From contig JACCVY010000050.1 of assembly GCA_013697915.1 (NCBI GenBank), forward strand, positions 25,030 to 89,029: a stretch of DNA of 64,000 bases. The letters are read 5' to 3'. The DNA comes from Blastocatellia bacterium (GTDB lineage Bacteria; Acidobacteriota; Blastocatellia; Pyrinomonadales; Pyrinomonadaceae). This document shows, in pieces, positions 24,424 through 33,585 of this stretch (positions within the stretch are counted from its first letter, which is position 1; each line of letters opens with the position of its first letter). The notes beneath the pieces were generated by a model. It was not told the origin of the DNA, ran no database searches, and saw only the letters and a program-made list of their open reading frames with translations. The position numbers were made by a program, and so were the translations under genes.

Positions 24424-24882
24424 ATGAAGAGCATCCAGGAAACTTACGCGCCGAACAATTCGTGCTTTGGTTGCGGTCCGGCGAATGAAAAGGGCCTGCA
24501 CATTCGCAGCTTTCCGCAAGGCGACGAAGTCGTCGCTGAATTCCAGCCTGAGGCCTATCAGGAAGCATTTCCGGGAATGCTCAGCGGCGGCATCATCGGC
24601 ACGCTCCTCGACTGTCATTGCAACTGGACGGCTGCTTACCATTTGATGAAAAGGGCGGGTGTGGACCATCCGCCCTGCACTGTCACCGCTGATTACAAAA
24701 TTACCTTGCGCCGGCCAACCCCTACGGATCAGCCCGTGCGGCTCGTAGCGCGCGTGGTTGAATCCAGCGATGACCGTGCCGTAGTTGAAGGCGAGTTAAT
24801 CGCGCATGACAAGGTCACGGCAACCTGTCGCGGCACTTTCGTCGCGGTGAAACCCGGCCATCCCGCTTATCATCGCTGGTAG
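24424..24882 (+). CDS. PaaI-type hotdog thioesterase
   Basis: A 152-residue hotdog-fold protein. The segment FPGMLSGGIIGTLLDCHCNW is the family's GG...LLD helix region, with a leading CFGCGPANEKGL block found in the PaaI/YbgC-like branch. It probably hydrolyses an acyl-CoA, and its place behind the ligase suggests benzoyl-CoA or a ring-cleavage intermediate (inference). ATG 24424 is chosen; earlier frames lie in the heptamer array, which also leaves no clear ribosome site. Confidence 0.82.
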   Translation: MKSIQETYAPNNSCFGCGPANEKGLHIRSFPQGDEVVAEFQPEAYQEAFPGMLSGGIIGTLLDCHCNWTAAYHLMKRAGVDHPPCTVTADYKITLRRPTPTDQPVRLVARVVESSDDRAVVEGELIAHDKVTATCRGTFVAVKPGHPAYHRW

Positions 24883-24883
24883 T

Positions 24884-24968
24884 GTAAAGCAAACTGTTAG
24901 TTTGCGGTGTCACCATGTCATTCACCTTGAGCGGTAATGAGCCATCGCAAACTAACAGTTTGCGTTAC
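24884..24968. repeat. GCAAACT paired-palindrome element, copy 3
   Basis: Perfect arms at both ends, 85 bp in all; it starts two bases after the thioesterase stop and ends nine bases before hemB. The centre ends GAGCCATC, shared with the copy inside boxC. Confidence 0.9.
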
Positions 24969-24977
24969 AATTACTGA

Positions 24978-25952
24978 ATGCCGGATCTAACCCATCGACC
25001 TCGTCGTCTCAGAAGAACCGAAGCGCTGCGTTCGCTGGTCCGCGAAACGCGCCTCGCACCTGAAGACTTCATCCTTCCCTTGTTTGCTTGTTCCGGCACG
25101 AAAGTGCGTCGCGAAATTAAATCGATGCCCGGCGTCTGCAACCTGTCGGTCGACGAAATTGCCAGCGAGGCGGCGGCGGCGTTCGACTCCGGAGTTAAAG
25201 GAATAATGCTGTTCGGGTTGCCGGAGACAAAAGATGAGATGGCCAGTGGTGCTTATCACGAAAATGGCATTGTGCAACAGGCCATTCGCGGCATAAAGAA
25301 AGCGGCGCCGAATTTAGTCGTCATGGCCGACACTTGTCTTTGCGAATACACATCGCACGGTCATTGCGGTGTGGTGCGCGACGGTGAAGTTATCAACGAC
25401 GACTCGCTTGAGCTGCTTGCGCAAACGGCGGTGAGCCAGGCCGCTGCCGGCGCTGACTTAGTCGCGCCCTCGGCGATGATGGATGGACAGGTTGGCGCAA
25501 TTCGCGAAGCGCTGGATGCAGCGGGTTTTGAGCAGATTCCGATCATGGCCTATGCGGTCAAGTATGCATCGGCTCTATATGGTCCATTTCGCGAGGCAGC
25601 CGACAGCGCGCCCTCGTTTGGCGATCGACGCGCTTATCAGATGGACGCTCCCAATGCTCGCGAGGCGATGCATGAGGCAGAACTTGACTACCTCGAAGGC
25701 GCGGACATTTTGATGGTAAAGCCGGCCACGATTTATCTCGACGTGCTGAAGACGATGCACGAAGAATTCGATGTGCCGTTGGCTGCGTACCATGTTTCCG
25801 GTGAATACGCGATGATAAAAGCCGCGGCGCAAAACGGCTGGATCGACGAGCAGCGCGTAATGATGGAAACCTTGACCAGCATCAAGCGCGCGGGTGCCGA
25901 CATTATTCTTACGTACTACGCGCGTGAAGCCCTGCGCGCACTTGACCGATAA
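24978..25952 (+). CDS. hemB: porphobilinogen synthase (5-aminolevulinate dehydratase)
   Basis: Condenses two 5-aminolevulinates to porphobilinogen in haem synthesis. A 324-residue TIM barrel with catalytic lysines K195 ([15 protein letters not shown]) and K248 (ILMVKPA). Zinc cysteines are at 120, 122 and 130 ([13 protein letters not shown]), so it is a zinc-type enzyme. Normal length. It is isolated from other haem genes; a tandem rhodanese follows after 22 bases. Confidence 0.97.
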   Translation: MPDLTHRPRRLRRTEALRSLVRETRLAPEDFILPLFACSGTKVRREIKSMPGVCNLSVDEIASEAAAAFDSGVKGIMLFGLPETKDEMASGAYHENGIVQQAIRGIKKAAPNLVVMADTCLCEYTSHGHCGVVRDGEVINDDSLELLAQTAVSQAAAGADLVAPSAMMDGQVGAIREALDAAGFEQIPIMAYAVKYASALYGPFREAADSAPSFGDRRAYQMDAPNAREAMHEAELDYLEGADILMVKPATIYLDVLKTMHEEFDVPLAAYHVSGEYAMIKAAAQNGWIDEQRVMMETLTSIKRAGADIILTYYAREALRALDR

Positions 25953-25974
25953 GATCGAACCTGGGAGAAGTTTT

Positions 25975-26721
25975 ATGAAACGCTTTCGCACTTGGCTATT
26001 CTTGTTAATTGCACTAGCTACCAGCAGCGCATTCGCGCAGGCTTTTGGGCAATCACGAACCAACATAAATCAAACTACCCTCGAAGAACCAAATCAGCGC
26101 ACGGCCGAAATCTCTACCGACGAACTGAAAAACATTCTCGCAAACAAAAGTCAGCCGGTGCTCGACGTGCGCTCGGCAACTGAATACGCAATCGCTCACA
26201 TTCCGGGAAGCATTAACCTGTATGAGAAAGAAGTCGAGCGCGTAGTGCAACTCTTTCCCCACAAGGCCTCGCGCTTAGTTCTCTACTGCAACGGACCTTT
26301 CTGCGGGAAAAGCAAACGGCTGTCAGAACAACTGGTGAAGCTCGGATATTCAAACGTCAGACGCTACCAACTTGGCCTTCCAGTTTGGCGCGCACTCGGA
26401 AACACCGTACAAACCGATCTTGAAGGACTTCGTTACGTGGTTGCGAAAGACAAAACAGCCGTGTTTGTAGACGCTCGCGGTCCGCTTGAATTCCAGAAGG
26501 GGACTATTCCCGGCGCGGCCAACATCCATGTTGGCGAAGCTGAAAAGGCCAACGAAGACGGGCGTCTTCCTTATCGCGACAAAGGAACCCGCGTTATTGT
26601 CTTTGCAAACTCACCCGAGGAAGCGCGTATCGTTGCCGAAGAGATCGCTAAAAAGGCCTACTGGAACAGCAGTTATTTCGGCGGTAGTCTTGAAGATTTA
26701 AAACGCGCGCACCTGTGGTAG
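25975..26721 (+). CDS. exported tandem rhodanese-like protein
   Basis: A 248-residue protein with a signal peptide (cleavage near AFA-QA) and two rhodanese domains. Domain 1 (about 45-145) has DVRSATEYAIAHIPGSIN and the active-site loop LYCNGPFCGKSKR, with Cys present. Domain 2 (about 155-245) has VDARGPLEFQKGTIPGAANI, but its active-site position reads VFANSPEEAR with no Cys, so it is probably inactive. GGGAG precedes ATG 25975. A periplasmic sulfur-transfer or redox role is likely. Confidence 0.85.
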   Translation: MKRFRTWLFLLIALATSSAFAQAFGQSRTNINQTTLEEPNQRTAEISTDELKNILANKSQPVLDVRSATEYAIAHIPGSINLYEKEVERVVQLFPHKASRLVLYCNGPFCGKSKRLSEQLVKLGYSNVRRYQLGLPVWRALGNTVQTDLEGLRYVVAKDKTAVFVDARGPLEFQKGTIPGAANIHVGEAEKANEDGRLPYRDKGTRVIVFANSPEEARIVAEEIAKKAYWNSSYFGGSLEDLKRAHLW

Positions 26722-26759
26722 CTAGTCTGCCGCCTTTAGGCCCAACAAGGAGCTGCCTC

Positions 26760-28091
26760 TTGCGAAAACTCTCTCCTGCCCTGCTGCTGTCTGTGGTCAT
26801 TTTCGCAATGACCACTGCTTCGGCCCAGACCGCTCCTGATCGAGAATTGGTCGCCGGGATAGCAAAGATCAAGGCTGTGGATAATCATGCGCATCCTTTG
26901 CGCTACGTTGCGGCTGGCGAGAAGCCTGACGATGAATTCGATGCGTTGCCGCTTGATGCGATCGGGCCAATCCCGTTGCCTGTGCGTTTGAATCCCGGCA
27001 ACCTGGAGTTCGTCGATGCCTGGCGCGACCTTTACAGTTACAAGCATGACGACATGAGCGAGGCGCATCTGCGTGAGTTGCTTCAGACAAAAGCTCGGGT
27101 GGCAGGCGAACAAGGCGAGAAGTTTCCGGCTTGGGTTCTCGATCAGCTTGGCATCGAAACAATGTTCGCTAACCGCGTGGCGATGGGGCGCGGATTGGCG
27201 ACGCCGCGATTCCGATGGGTATCGTTTGTCGATGCTCTGATCTTTCCTCTAAGTAACGAAGCAGCGAAGAAAGCCAGTCCGGAATATCGCGCTTTCTATC
27301 CGCACGAGGAACGTCTTCTCCAACGTTACCTCTCAAGCGCGGGATTGCGAGCCTTGCCAACGACGCTTGATGCTTACCTAACAAAGGTTGTGAGCGCAAC
27401 GCTGGAATCGCAGAAGCGCGAGGGCGCGTTCGCAGTAAAGTTCGAGGCGGCCTACCTGCGCAAGCTCGACTTTGATGAGGCGGACATGGGCACAGCTCGC
27501 CGCGTCTATGCGCGCTATTTCCGAGGTGGGGAACCATCTGCTGCCGAATATAAAACGCTTCAGGATTTTCTTTTTCGCTATGTGGCCCGCGAGGCCGGCC
27601 GGTTGGGCTTGGCTGTACATATCCACGTTATCAGCGGCGTCGGCGCTTACTACAGACAGAGCGGAAGCAATCCGCTGCTGCTTGAGTCTGTCTTCAACGA
27701 TGCCTCGCTCAGAAAAACCAACTTCGTAATCATTCACGGCGGCTACCCGTTTACCAGAGAGAGCGCATCGCTGATGAGTAAGCCGAATGTATACGCAGAC
27801 TTTTCCGCGCAAACGTTCTTAATCTACCCGCGTGAGCTGAGCGAAGTGCTACGCAACTGGCTCGAGACTTATCCCGACAAGATCCTTTTCGGCACTGACG
27901 CGTTCTCATTTGGTCCAGAAGTAGATTGGCCGGAAGTCGCCTGGCTCTCCACGACAACCGCGCGCCAAGCTCTAGCTCTGGCGCTGACGGGCATGATGAA
28001 TGATCGCGAAATCACGCGCGCCCAGGCACTGGAGTTGGCTCAGATGGTATTGCGAGCGAACGCTATTAAGCTCTATGACCTGCCACGCTGA
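26760..28091 (+). CDS. secreted amidohydrolase-family (TIM-barrel) hydrolase
   Basis: A 443-residue protein. The TTG at 26760 is chosen because AAGGAG lies nine bases upstream and it gives a signal peptide (RKLSPALLLSVVIFAM, cleavage near ASA-QT). The metal motif DNHAHP opens the barrel, IHIHVISG and IIHGGYPF supply further His, and LFGTDAFSF the final Asp, as in amidohydrolase_2 (decarboxylase-like) enzymes. Substrate unknown. Its extended frame overlaps the rhodanese stop, but the chosen start leaves a 38-base gap. Confidence 0.82.
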   Translation: MRKLSPALLLSVVIFAMTTASAQTAPDRELVAGIAKIKAVDNHAHPLRYVAAGEKPDDEFDALPLDAIGPIPLPVRLNPGNLEFVDAWRDLYSYKHDDMSEAHLRELLQTKARVAGEQGEKFPAWVLDQLGIETMFANRVAMGRGLATPRFRWVSFVDALIFPLSNEAAKKASPEYRAFYPHEERLLQRYLSSAGLRALPTTLDAYLTKVVSATLESQKREGAFAVKFEAAYLRKLDFDEADMGTARRVYARYFRGGEPSAAEYKTLQDFLFRYVAREAGRLGLAVHIHVISGVGAYYRQSGSNPLLLESVFNDASLRKTNFVIIHGGYPFTRESASLMSKPNVYADFSAQTFLIYPRELSEVLRNWLETYPDKILFGTDAFSFGPEVDWPEVAWLSTTTARQALALALTGMMNDREITRAQALELAQMVLRANAIKLYDLPR

Positions 28092-28222
28092 GGCGAATAG
28101 CGTCAAAGAAAAGGGCTGCAAAACGGTCGCCACGAATATGGCACGCAACCTTGTCTGCTTTGCATCGCTTCTAAAGGAGCAACTACTGGAAATGAAACCG
28201 GACGGGGGAGGCTAACAGTCAA

Positions 28223-28534
28223 ATGCTTTATTCCCACCATAAAACCCCATCGGTCAGCTTGTTCGTGTTGCTGCTTTTAGTTTTCTCGGGCGTCTCGCAT
28301 TCACAATCCGGACGCCGCGCGTCGAAATTACCAAGCCCTCCTATTCCTGCTGCGGTCGAAGCGCCTACTGCAAACTCCACAAGCTCAACCGCACCCGCGC
28401 CGCGAAAGACTAGGCTGCTGGTTGCCAGACAAACGACCCACAAGCATCTGCAATCGGAAGACGTCGTATTTGCGAGTTTCGTAAGACGTCTTAATGAATT
28501 CGCAAATGTTGAGTGCCTGCCGCTGGGGACATGA
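28223..28534 (+). CDS. small secreted protein of unknown function, possibly C-terminally truncated
   Basis: A 103-residue product: signal peptide (SLFVLLLLVFSGVSHSQ), a Pro/Ala/Thr linker and a short conserved-looking end (LQSEDVVFASFVRRLNEFANV). It stops at ECLPLGT right where a GC-rich repeat region begins, so it may be the start of a longer gene. I do not recognise the family. Confidence 0.5.
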   Translation: MLYSHHKTPSVSLFVLLLLVFSGVSHSQSGRRASKLPSPPIPAAVEAPTANSTSSTAPAPRKTRLLVARQTTHKHLQSEDVVFASFVRRLNEFANVECLPLGT

Positions 28535-28554
28535 AACAATCGCAGGCAGCGGCG

Positions 28555-28660
28555 CGCGCGTGCGCTAGAGGCCGCACCGGGGCATAGCCCAAGAGTTTAA
28601 AGGCATGTTTACGGCGGGGCAGAGCCGCCGCCGCACATCAGGCGGCATAGCCGTACCTAC
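28555..28660. repeat. GC-rich hairpin cluster (GGCATAGCC type)
   Basis: GGGGCATAGCCC, GGGGCAGAGCCGCC and GGCGGCATAGCCG hairpins; no gene is seen in 28535-28759. Confidence 0.6.
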
Positions 28661-28759
28661 CTCGATTTCACTTTTGAGCAAATCCGGGAATAGTAAATAC
28701 GCCCGACATGCGTTCGCGCTTCGCGCTCATTGCGGGCGGGACGCCCGCGGTCCCAGTAG

Positions 28760-29851
28760 CTACGATCCTAATTCATCGAGTGCTGAGCCAAGCCGCTGAA
28801 GGCCCGCCGTCAACGTTTCTGTATTGCCTCCCAACCCAACGCGGAAATGCGAGGGCAGCTCGAAATAACTTCCAGGCACCACGGACGTTTCATACTTCTC
28901 TTTCAGCAGACGGCAAAGCCTTTCGGAATCTCCGTTTCGCAAACGTGGAAACATTATCGTTCCCGAATCGGGTCTAACCGTTTCCAGATCGTCGCGCGTA
29001 TCGAGAAACTCATTAAGCAACGCGCGGTTGGTTTCCAGCCTGGTCCGCGTTTTAGCCGAAATCTTCTCGAGTTGCGCGAAGGCACAAACACTTAAACGTT
29101 CTGCCGGGTGCGCCGCGTTTACTCCAAACAAATCGTTCAGCAGCCAGATCTCCCGCGCCAGCGAAGCTTCAGCCACAATCCAGCCGCATCTCAGTCCGCT
29201 AAGTCCGAACGCTTTAGTCAAGCTGCTGGTTGCCATGAACTGTGGGCCCAGGTGCGACGCGGCGGGCGGTCGCTGGTCAAACATTGATTCGAGATAAACT
29301 TCGTCAACTAAAACTCGCGCATTGACGCCCTGAGCCAGCTCGCCTACTTCTCGTAAAATTTTCTCGTCCGTTAACACGCCGCTTGGATTGTGATGGCTTG
29401 TGATCACAATCAGGCGGGTGCGCTGCGAAATGTTTTTCTCAATCTCGCCGGGCAGGACTGCAAAGCCATCTTCGAAACGGCGCGGAAACCGGCGGATGTT
29501 TGCTCCCAGGTAACGCGCCAACGCCAGCAATGGTTCGTAGGTCGGTTGTTCGATTAAGACTTCGTCACCAGGATTAACCACGACGGCCATGGCCAGATGA
29601 TTCGCGAGTGAAGTGCCGGTCGCCGTGACTATCGAATCGGTGCCAACGTTCATTCTTTTAGCGATCGCTTCGAGCAAAGGCGGGTAGCCGTAGCCACTTG
29701 TTCCCGTTAAGGCGAGATCTTCAAGTTTTACATCGAGTTCGCTTAGCTCAAGATTATCAAGGCCGCTGGTCGCAAGATTAAAACGCGCGCGTGAACGCGT
29801 CTTGGCCCAGTTCATATAATCCGAAACATGCGCTTCGCGTTGAGCAGTCAT
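28760..29851 (-). CDS. PLP-dependent aminotransferase class I/II
   Basis: A 363-residue fold-type I enzyme: the PLP lysine is in SSLTKAFGLSGLRCGW, SHHNPSG is the substrate/PLP block, and VDEVYLES holds the Asp that pairs with the pyridine nitrogen. It is slightly shorter than AspC-type enzymes. ATG at 29851 overlaps the permease stop (ATGA), so it is translated with the permease. The pair probably imports and transaminates an amino acid; which one is unknown. Confidence 0.88.
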   Translation of the reverse strand: MTAQREAHVSDYMNWAKTRSRARFNLATSGLDNLELSELDVKLEDLALTGTSGYGYPPLLEAIAKRMNVGTDSIVTATGTSLANHLAMAVVVNPGDEVLIEQPTYEPLLALARYLGANIRRFPRRFEDGFAVLPGEIEKNISQRTRLIVITSHHNPSGVLTDEKILREVGELAQGVNARVLVDEVYLESMFDQRPPAASHLGPQFMATSSLTKAFGLSGLRCGWIVAEASLAREIWLLNDLFGVNAAHPAERLSVCAFAQLEKISAKTRTRLETNRALLNEFLDTRDDLETVRPDSGTIMFPRLRNGDSERLCRLLKEKYETSVVPGSYFELPSHFRVGLGGNTETLTAGLQRLGSALDELGS

Positions 29852-31218
29852 CTTCGATTCTTTCTTTGCCACAAAAAGTATGCGGGAATGCCGGCCAGCA
29901 AAATTCCCAGCCCAATTAAGGTGTTCTTCGGATATTGATAGACAGTATTGATCACTACGAGCCAGCAGATGGCTATAAAGATGACTGTGGTTACCGGGTG
30001 GCCCGGCACTCGCGCCAATGGTCCATCAGTGTTTGCTGTTTTGAACCTCCGGCGAAAGGTAAAAACACACATAGCGGTCAGGCCGAAGAAGATGAAGTCC
30101 ACGGAGACTACATAATTGAGAATCTGCTCGTACTTGCCCGAAAGCGCAATGATGGTTGCGAGTGAACCTTGCATCACGATCGCTATCACAGGCACGCGGC
30201 TGCGCCGGCTGAGTTTTGCTACTGCGCTAAAAAATAATCCGTCCTCGGCCATCGCAAAATATACTCGTGGCGCCGTCAGCATGCTCTGGCTGAGAAAGCC
30301 CAGGGTTGAAATTGCAATGCCGGCGGCAATCAGTCTGGCGCCTGTGGGGCCCATTGCGATTCGCATGACGTCTGAAGCGGGCGTCGTGGTGGTTGCGAGC
30401 CCGGAAACACCGAGAGCGCGAACGCTAACAAAATTTACCGCAAGATAGAGTACGACTACCGCACTTACTCCGATGACGAGCGCGCGCGGCAGATTCTTTT
30501 TGGGTTCGCGTATCTCGCCCGCAACAAAAGTTGCTGTTTGCCAACCGCCGTATGCAAATAACACCGGTACCATCGCCGCCCCTATCATCGTACCAAGAGC
30601 CAACGCGCTTTTTAGACTGGAACCGACATCCAAGCTGCTGCCGCCTTCCCAGGCACCAATGCCGTTAGCGCTGGGCGAGCCGGTCAAAAACAGACCGCAC
30701 ATAACAAGCGCGATGATCGCCAGAATCTTCAGCACCATCAGAAAACTTTGAACCGTTGCCCCTGCGCGCACGCCAAGGCAGTTGATTATCGTCAACCCTG
30801 CCAACGCCAGTGCCGCCAACACACCGTCAGCCATCTGAAGGTTGGTCAACTCACGAAAATAGCGAGCAAAGGTTACGGCAACGGCTGCCATGCCGCCTGT
30901 TTGAATAACCAGCAGCAGGCCCCAGCCGTACAAGAAAGCTACTAACGGATGAAAGGCTTCACGAAGGTATGCATACTGGCCGCCAACTTCAGGCCGCACC
31001 GTTGCCAGCTCGGCCCAGATAAACCCGCCGGCTAGTGCGACAAGTCCGCCCACTGTCCAAACGGCCAAAATCAAGAATGGCGTGTGAACGTGCCGAGCGG
31101 CTACCGCAGGATTCATAAAAATTCCCGATCCGATGATGCCGCCCATTACCAGCATCGTCGCATCGAACAATCCGAGTCGACGCGCCAGACCACCATTTCT
31201 ATGCGCAGGATGGACCAA
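29848..31218 (-). CDS. APC-superfamily amino acid permease
   Basis: A 456-residue membrane protein with about 12 helices. MGGIIGSGIFMNPAV is the APC helix-1 substrate loop, and PKKNLPRALVIG is the conserved loop after helix 6-7. TTG at 31218 (VHPAHRNGGLARR) has AAGGA just upstream and gives a normal short N-terminus; longer frames to 31320 look non-coding. Translationally coupled to the aminotransferase. Confidence 0.85.
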   Translation of the reverse strand: MVHPAHRNGGLARRLGLFDATMLVMGGIIGSGIFMNPAVAARHVHTPFLILAVWTVGGLVALAGGFIWAELATVRPEVGGQYAYLREAFHPLVAFLYGWGLLLVIQTGGMAAVAVTFARYFRELTNLQMADGVLAALALAGLTIINCLGVRAGATVQSFLMVLKILAIIALVMCGLFLTGSPSANGIGAWEGGSSLDVGSSLKSALALGTMIGAAMVPVLFAYGGWQTATFVAGEIREPKKNLPRALVIGVSAVVVLYLAVNFVSVRALGVSGLATTTTPASDVMRIAMGPTGARLIAAGIAISTLGFLSQSMLTAPRVYFAMAEDGLFFSAVAKLSRRSRVPVIAIVMQGSLATIIALSGKYEQILNYVVSVDFIFFGLTAMCVFTFRRRFKTANTDGPLARVPGHPVTTVIFIAICWLVVINTVYQYPKNTLIGLGILLAGIPAYFLWQRKNRR

Positions 31219-31322
31219 GCAATTCCTTTTTGCTTCTGTTAAGAATGAAATTTCTGGTATAACTCTCGCAGCTCGAAATAATTTTATTTCACACACGACA
31301 CACCGAATACCAGCGCTCAATT

Positions 31323-31814
31323 ATGGACTTGAAAAATCGCGATAGACCGCTGGGGGTTGTCGATCTTTGTTCATGGCTTTTTCCGCTCACTTATTTAATT
31401 CATATCGCGGAAGAGTACTGGGGCGGCGAAGGTTATCCGGCATACATACTCCGCGTCCGTGGCGTCCATCTTTCGCCTACAAGATTTGTGCTGGCCCAAA
31501 CGCTGGGAACTGTGTTGATGTCGATCGGCATCATACTGGCGCGCCGCTTCAACTTTTCTTACCTGATGGTCATTATTATGGCGTCAATGGTGCTGGTCAA
31601 CGGGTTGACTCATACCATGACGAGCTTGAGCAATGGCGTTTACGGCCCCGGCGTCGTGTCGTCGGCTTTCATTTGGATACCGCTCAGCATTTTTTGCCTG
31701 GTTTATTTTAAGAAGGACGTGAACAGAAAGAGATACCTGTTTGGGGTTGCGATCGGCCTGGGTGTTAATGTACTGGTTTTCATAATCACCATGCGGGGCG
31801 CGCGGTTGGTATAG
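31323..31814 (+). CDS. HXXEE-domain membrane protein
   Basis: A 163-residue protein with about four membrane helices. LIHIAEEYWGG in the first helix is the HxxEE motif that defines the family; NGLTHTMTSL has a second His-containing block. Function is unknown; conserved His and Glu in the membrane suggest metal-dependent chemistry. It is divergent from the permease with about 100 bp between starts. Confidence 0.78.
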   Translation: MDLKNRDRPLGVVDLCSWLFPLTYLIHIAEEYWGGEGYPAYILRVRGVHLSPTRFVLAQTLGTVLMSIGIILARRFNFSYLMVIIMASMVLVNGLTHTMTSLSNGVYGPGVVSSAFIWIPLSIFCLVYFKKDVNRKRYLFGVAIGLGVNVLVFIITMRGARLV

Positions 31815-31819
31815 CACTT

Positions 31820-31906
31820 GTAAAGCAAACTGTTAGTTTGCTTCTTCGAACTCGCGCCACCAGGAATTGCCGTTGCCGCAAGACCGCAAACTAACAGTTG
31901 CTTTAC
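31820..31906. repeat. GCAAACT paired-palindrome element, copy 4
   Basis: Left arm perfect; right arm GCAAACTAACAGTTGC has lost one T. It follows the HXXEE gene by five bases. Confidence 0.85.
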
Positions 31907-31907
31907 A

Positions 31908-31943
31908 TAAAAAAACCGGAGCCACAAGGCTGTGACTCCGGTT
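31908..31943 (-). terminator. terminator of the radical SAM gene
   Basis: On the minus strand AACCGGAGTCACAG / TTGTGGCTCCGGTT forms a long stem followed by TTTTT, 24 bases after the stop at 31967. Confidence 0.85.
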
Positions 31944-31966
31944 ATTCATTTAGCAAAGCTCGCGAA

Positions 31967-33253
31967 TTAGAAGCTGCCGCTTACGCCTTTGAATCCGTGG
32001 CGGGCCTGTTTCGCCGCCCACGTCAACACGCGCGTGGTGTCGTAGCAGTAACCCAGGATGTAGTTGCAGGTCGAGAGGCAATGCTTGGTGCAATCTACCT
32101 TCATGTCATCCAACTGTTTGACGTCAAACTTGTGATTACCGACTACGCCCCAGTCGTGCGTCGCCGAATACATCGGGAAACACGGCGCCAGCGTTCCATC
32201 GGTGCGAATGATCAGCGAGTTTTGTCCGGCACGACACTGCCAGGGTGGAACTTTCCCGCGCATCAACAATTTCATGTCTTCCATGTGCTGGATGGGGTTC
32301 ACCATCTTGTAGCCATGATTGACTCGCTTGTCGTTCAGGTAGTCGAGCAGCGCATCAACCTTAGGCCAGTCGTCCGGCGTCAGGTAGGTCTGGTTCTCAG
32401 TTAAGTGTTTGAAGTGGTCCTGCTCCGTCATCGGCGTTTCGTTGATGTGGTAATCCGTCGCGATACCGCTGTCGTGAGCAATCTCAGTCAATTCCTTAAC
32501 ATCGTCCATGTTGTTATGGCAGATGTTGATATTGAACATCACGGTGTAGCCATAGTAACGCTGCCGCTTGACCAGATAATCAAAGTATGGGCGAATCGGC
32601 TCGAACGCTTTTGGCAACGACTTCCGATCCTTGACTGAATCAACCGCCAGGTTGACGGTGGCGATGCCAGCGTCACCGAGTCGATCGATTACATCCGGCT
32701 TCATCAGTCTTCCGTTCGTCGGCAGGTAAACGAAGATGTCCTTCTTCGCGCTGTAGTCAACAATCTTATGGATGAACTTGGGCCGCAGCAGCGGTTCGCC
32801 GCCCATCAGCGCCAACACTCGCGATCCAATTGAATGCAGCCAATCGATCGAGCGCTTGGCAACGTCTTCAGTCATGCCCTTGACGGCGTTGTTATAAGAC
32901 CAGCAATAGTGGCAATCGAGATTGCATTTCCATTCCGTAAACAAGTAGGGAATGATCGGTCGCAGCTCGCCGCTGTGCCAGCGCGATTTGAAGTAAGGCG
33001 ATCCCCAAGTCTTCCAGGTGCGAATCGCGTTCAACTTCTGATACTGCCGCTCTGTCATCTCCACGGGATTTGGTTTTTGCGGATAGACCGGCTCGGGCAG
33101 AACGTTTTCCGGGATTGCCTCGAGCTTAGGCCGGCTCTCTTGTTTGTAAAGTATCTGATGAAGTTTTTGATCGATGCGAAAAGCCGGCGCATCAGTTCCT
33201 GCGTCCCTGGGCACAGGCGGGGGAGTCTGAATATTCTCCTGAATTTCTGCCAT
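31967..33253 (-). CDS. radical SAM protein with SPASM-like C-terminus
   Basis: A 428-residue enzyme with the 4Fe-4S/SAM motif C110-NLD-C114-HY-C117, GGEPLLRP for SAM binding and a C-terminal Cys cluster (WQCRAG, LAPCFPM, CTKHCLSTCNYILGYC) that fits a SPASM or Twitch auxiliary-cluster domain. Around 90 N-terminal residues precede the core. SPASM enzymes modify peptides or cofactors; no small precursor-peptide gene is evident nearby. It is a lone gene with a strong terminator. Substrate unknown. Confidence 0.82.
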   Translation of the reverse strand: MAEIQENIQTPPPVPRDAGTDAPAFRIDQKLHQILYKQESRPKLEAIPENVLPEPVYPQKPNPVEMTERQYQKLNAIRTWKTWGSPYFKSRWHSGELRPIIPYLFTEWKCNLDCHYCWSYNNAVKGMTEDVAKRSIDWLHSIGSRVLALMGGEPLLRPKFIHKIVDYSAKKDIFVYLPTNGRLMKPDVIDRLGDAGIATVNLAVDSVKDRKSLPKAFEPIRPYFDYLVKRQRYYGYTVMFNINICHNNMDDVKELTEIAHDSGIATDYHINETPMTEQDHFKHLTENQTYLTPDDWPKVDALLDYLNDKRVNHGYKMVNPIQHMEDMKLLMRGKVPPWQCRAGQNSLIIRTDGTLAPCFPMYSATHDWGVVGNHKFDVKQLDDMKVDCTKHCLSTCNYILGYCYDTTRVLTWAAKQARHGFKGVSGSF

Positions 33254-33585
33254 GATATTTCCTCTCTGAGCTAAACGAGTAGGTGCGAGATTTGTCCCGC
33301 TGACAATTTATTCGAAGCCTCTGAAAAACGGTTGCGAGTAATTACCAGCGGTCAGTACAGTTTCTTGGTATTAGTAAGACTGCGGGCCGCGGTGTTGCCT
33401 AATAAACGTCGCGAATATTGGCTGATCCCCGGCGAAATTGCAAGCTTGGGGGCACGAATTAAAGGCCCGATGAACTCGGGTTTGCTTAGGACTTTGATTC
33501 GCGCTACCCTTGCGGCTTTTGTTGGCGGCAGGATTCCTGACTGTCTGCCAGCTTACGCTCTATTACAACGCTTAAGGACGAAAAA
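33254..33585. other. divergent intergenic region
   Basis: 332 bp between the radical SAM gene and the glycosyltransferase gene. Only short, unconvincing frames are present. It should hold both promoters, but none is clear. Confidence 0.4.
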
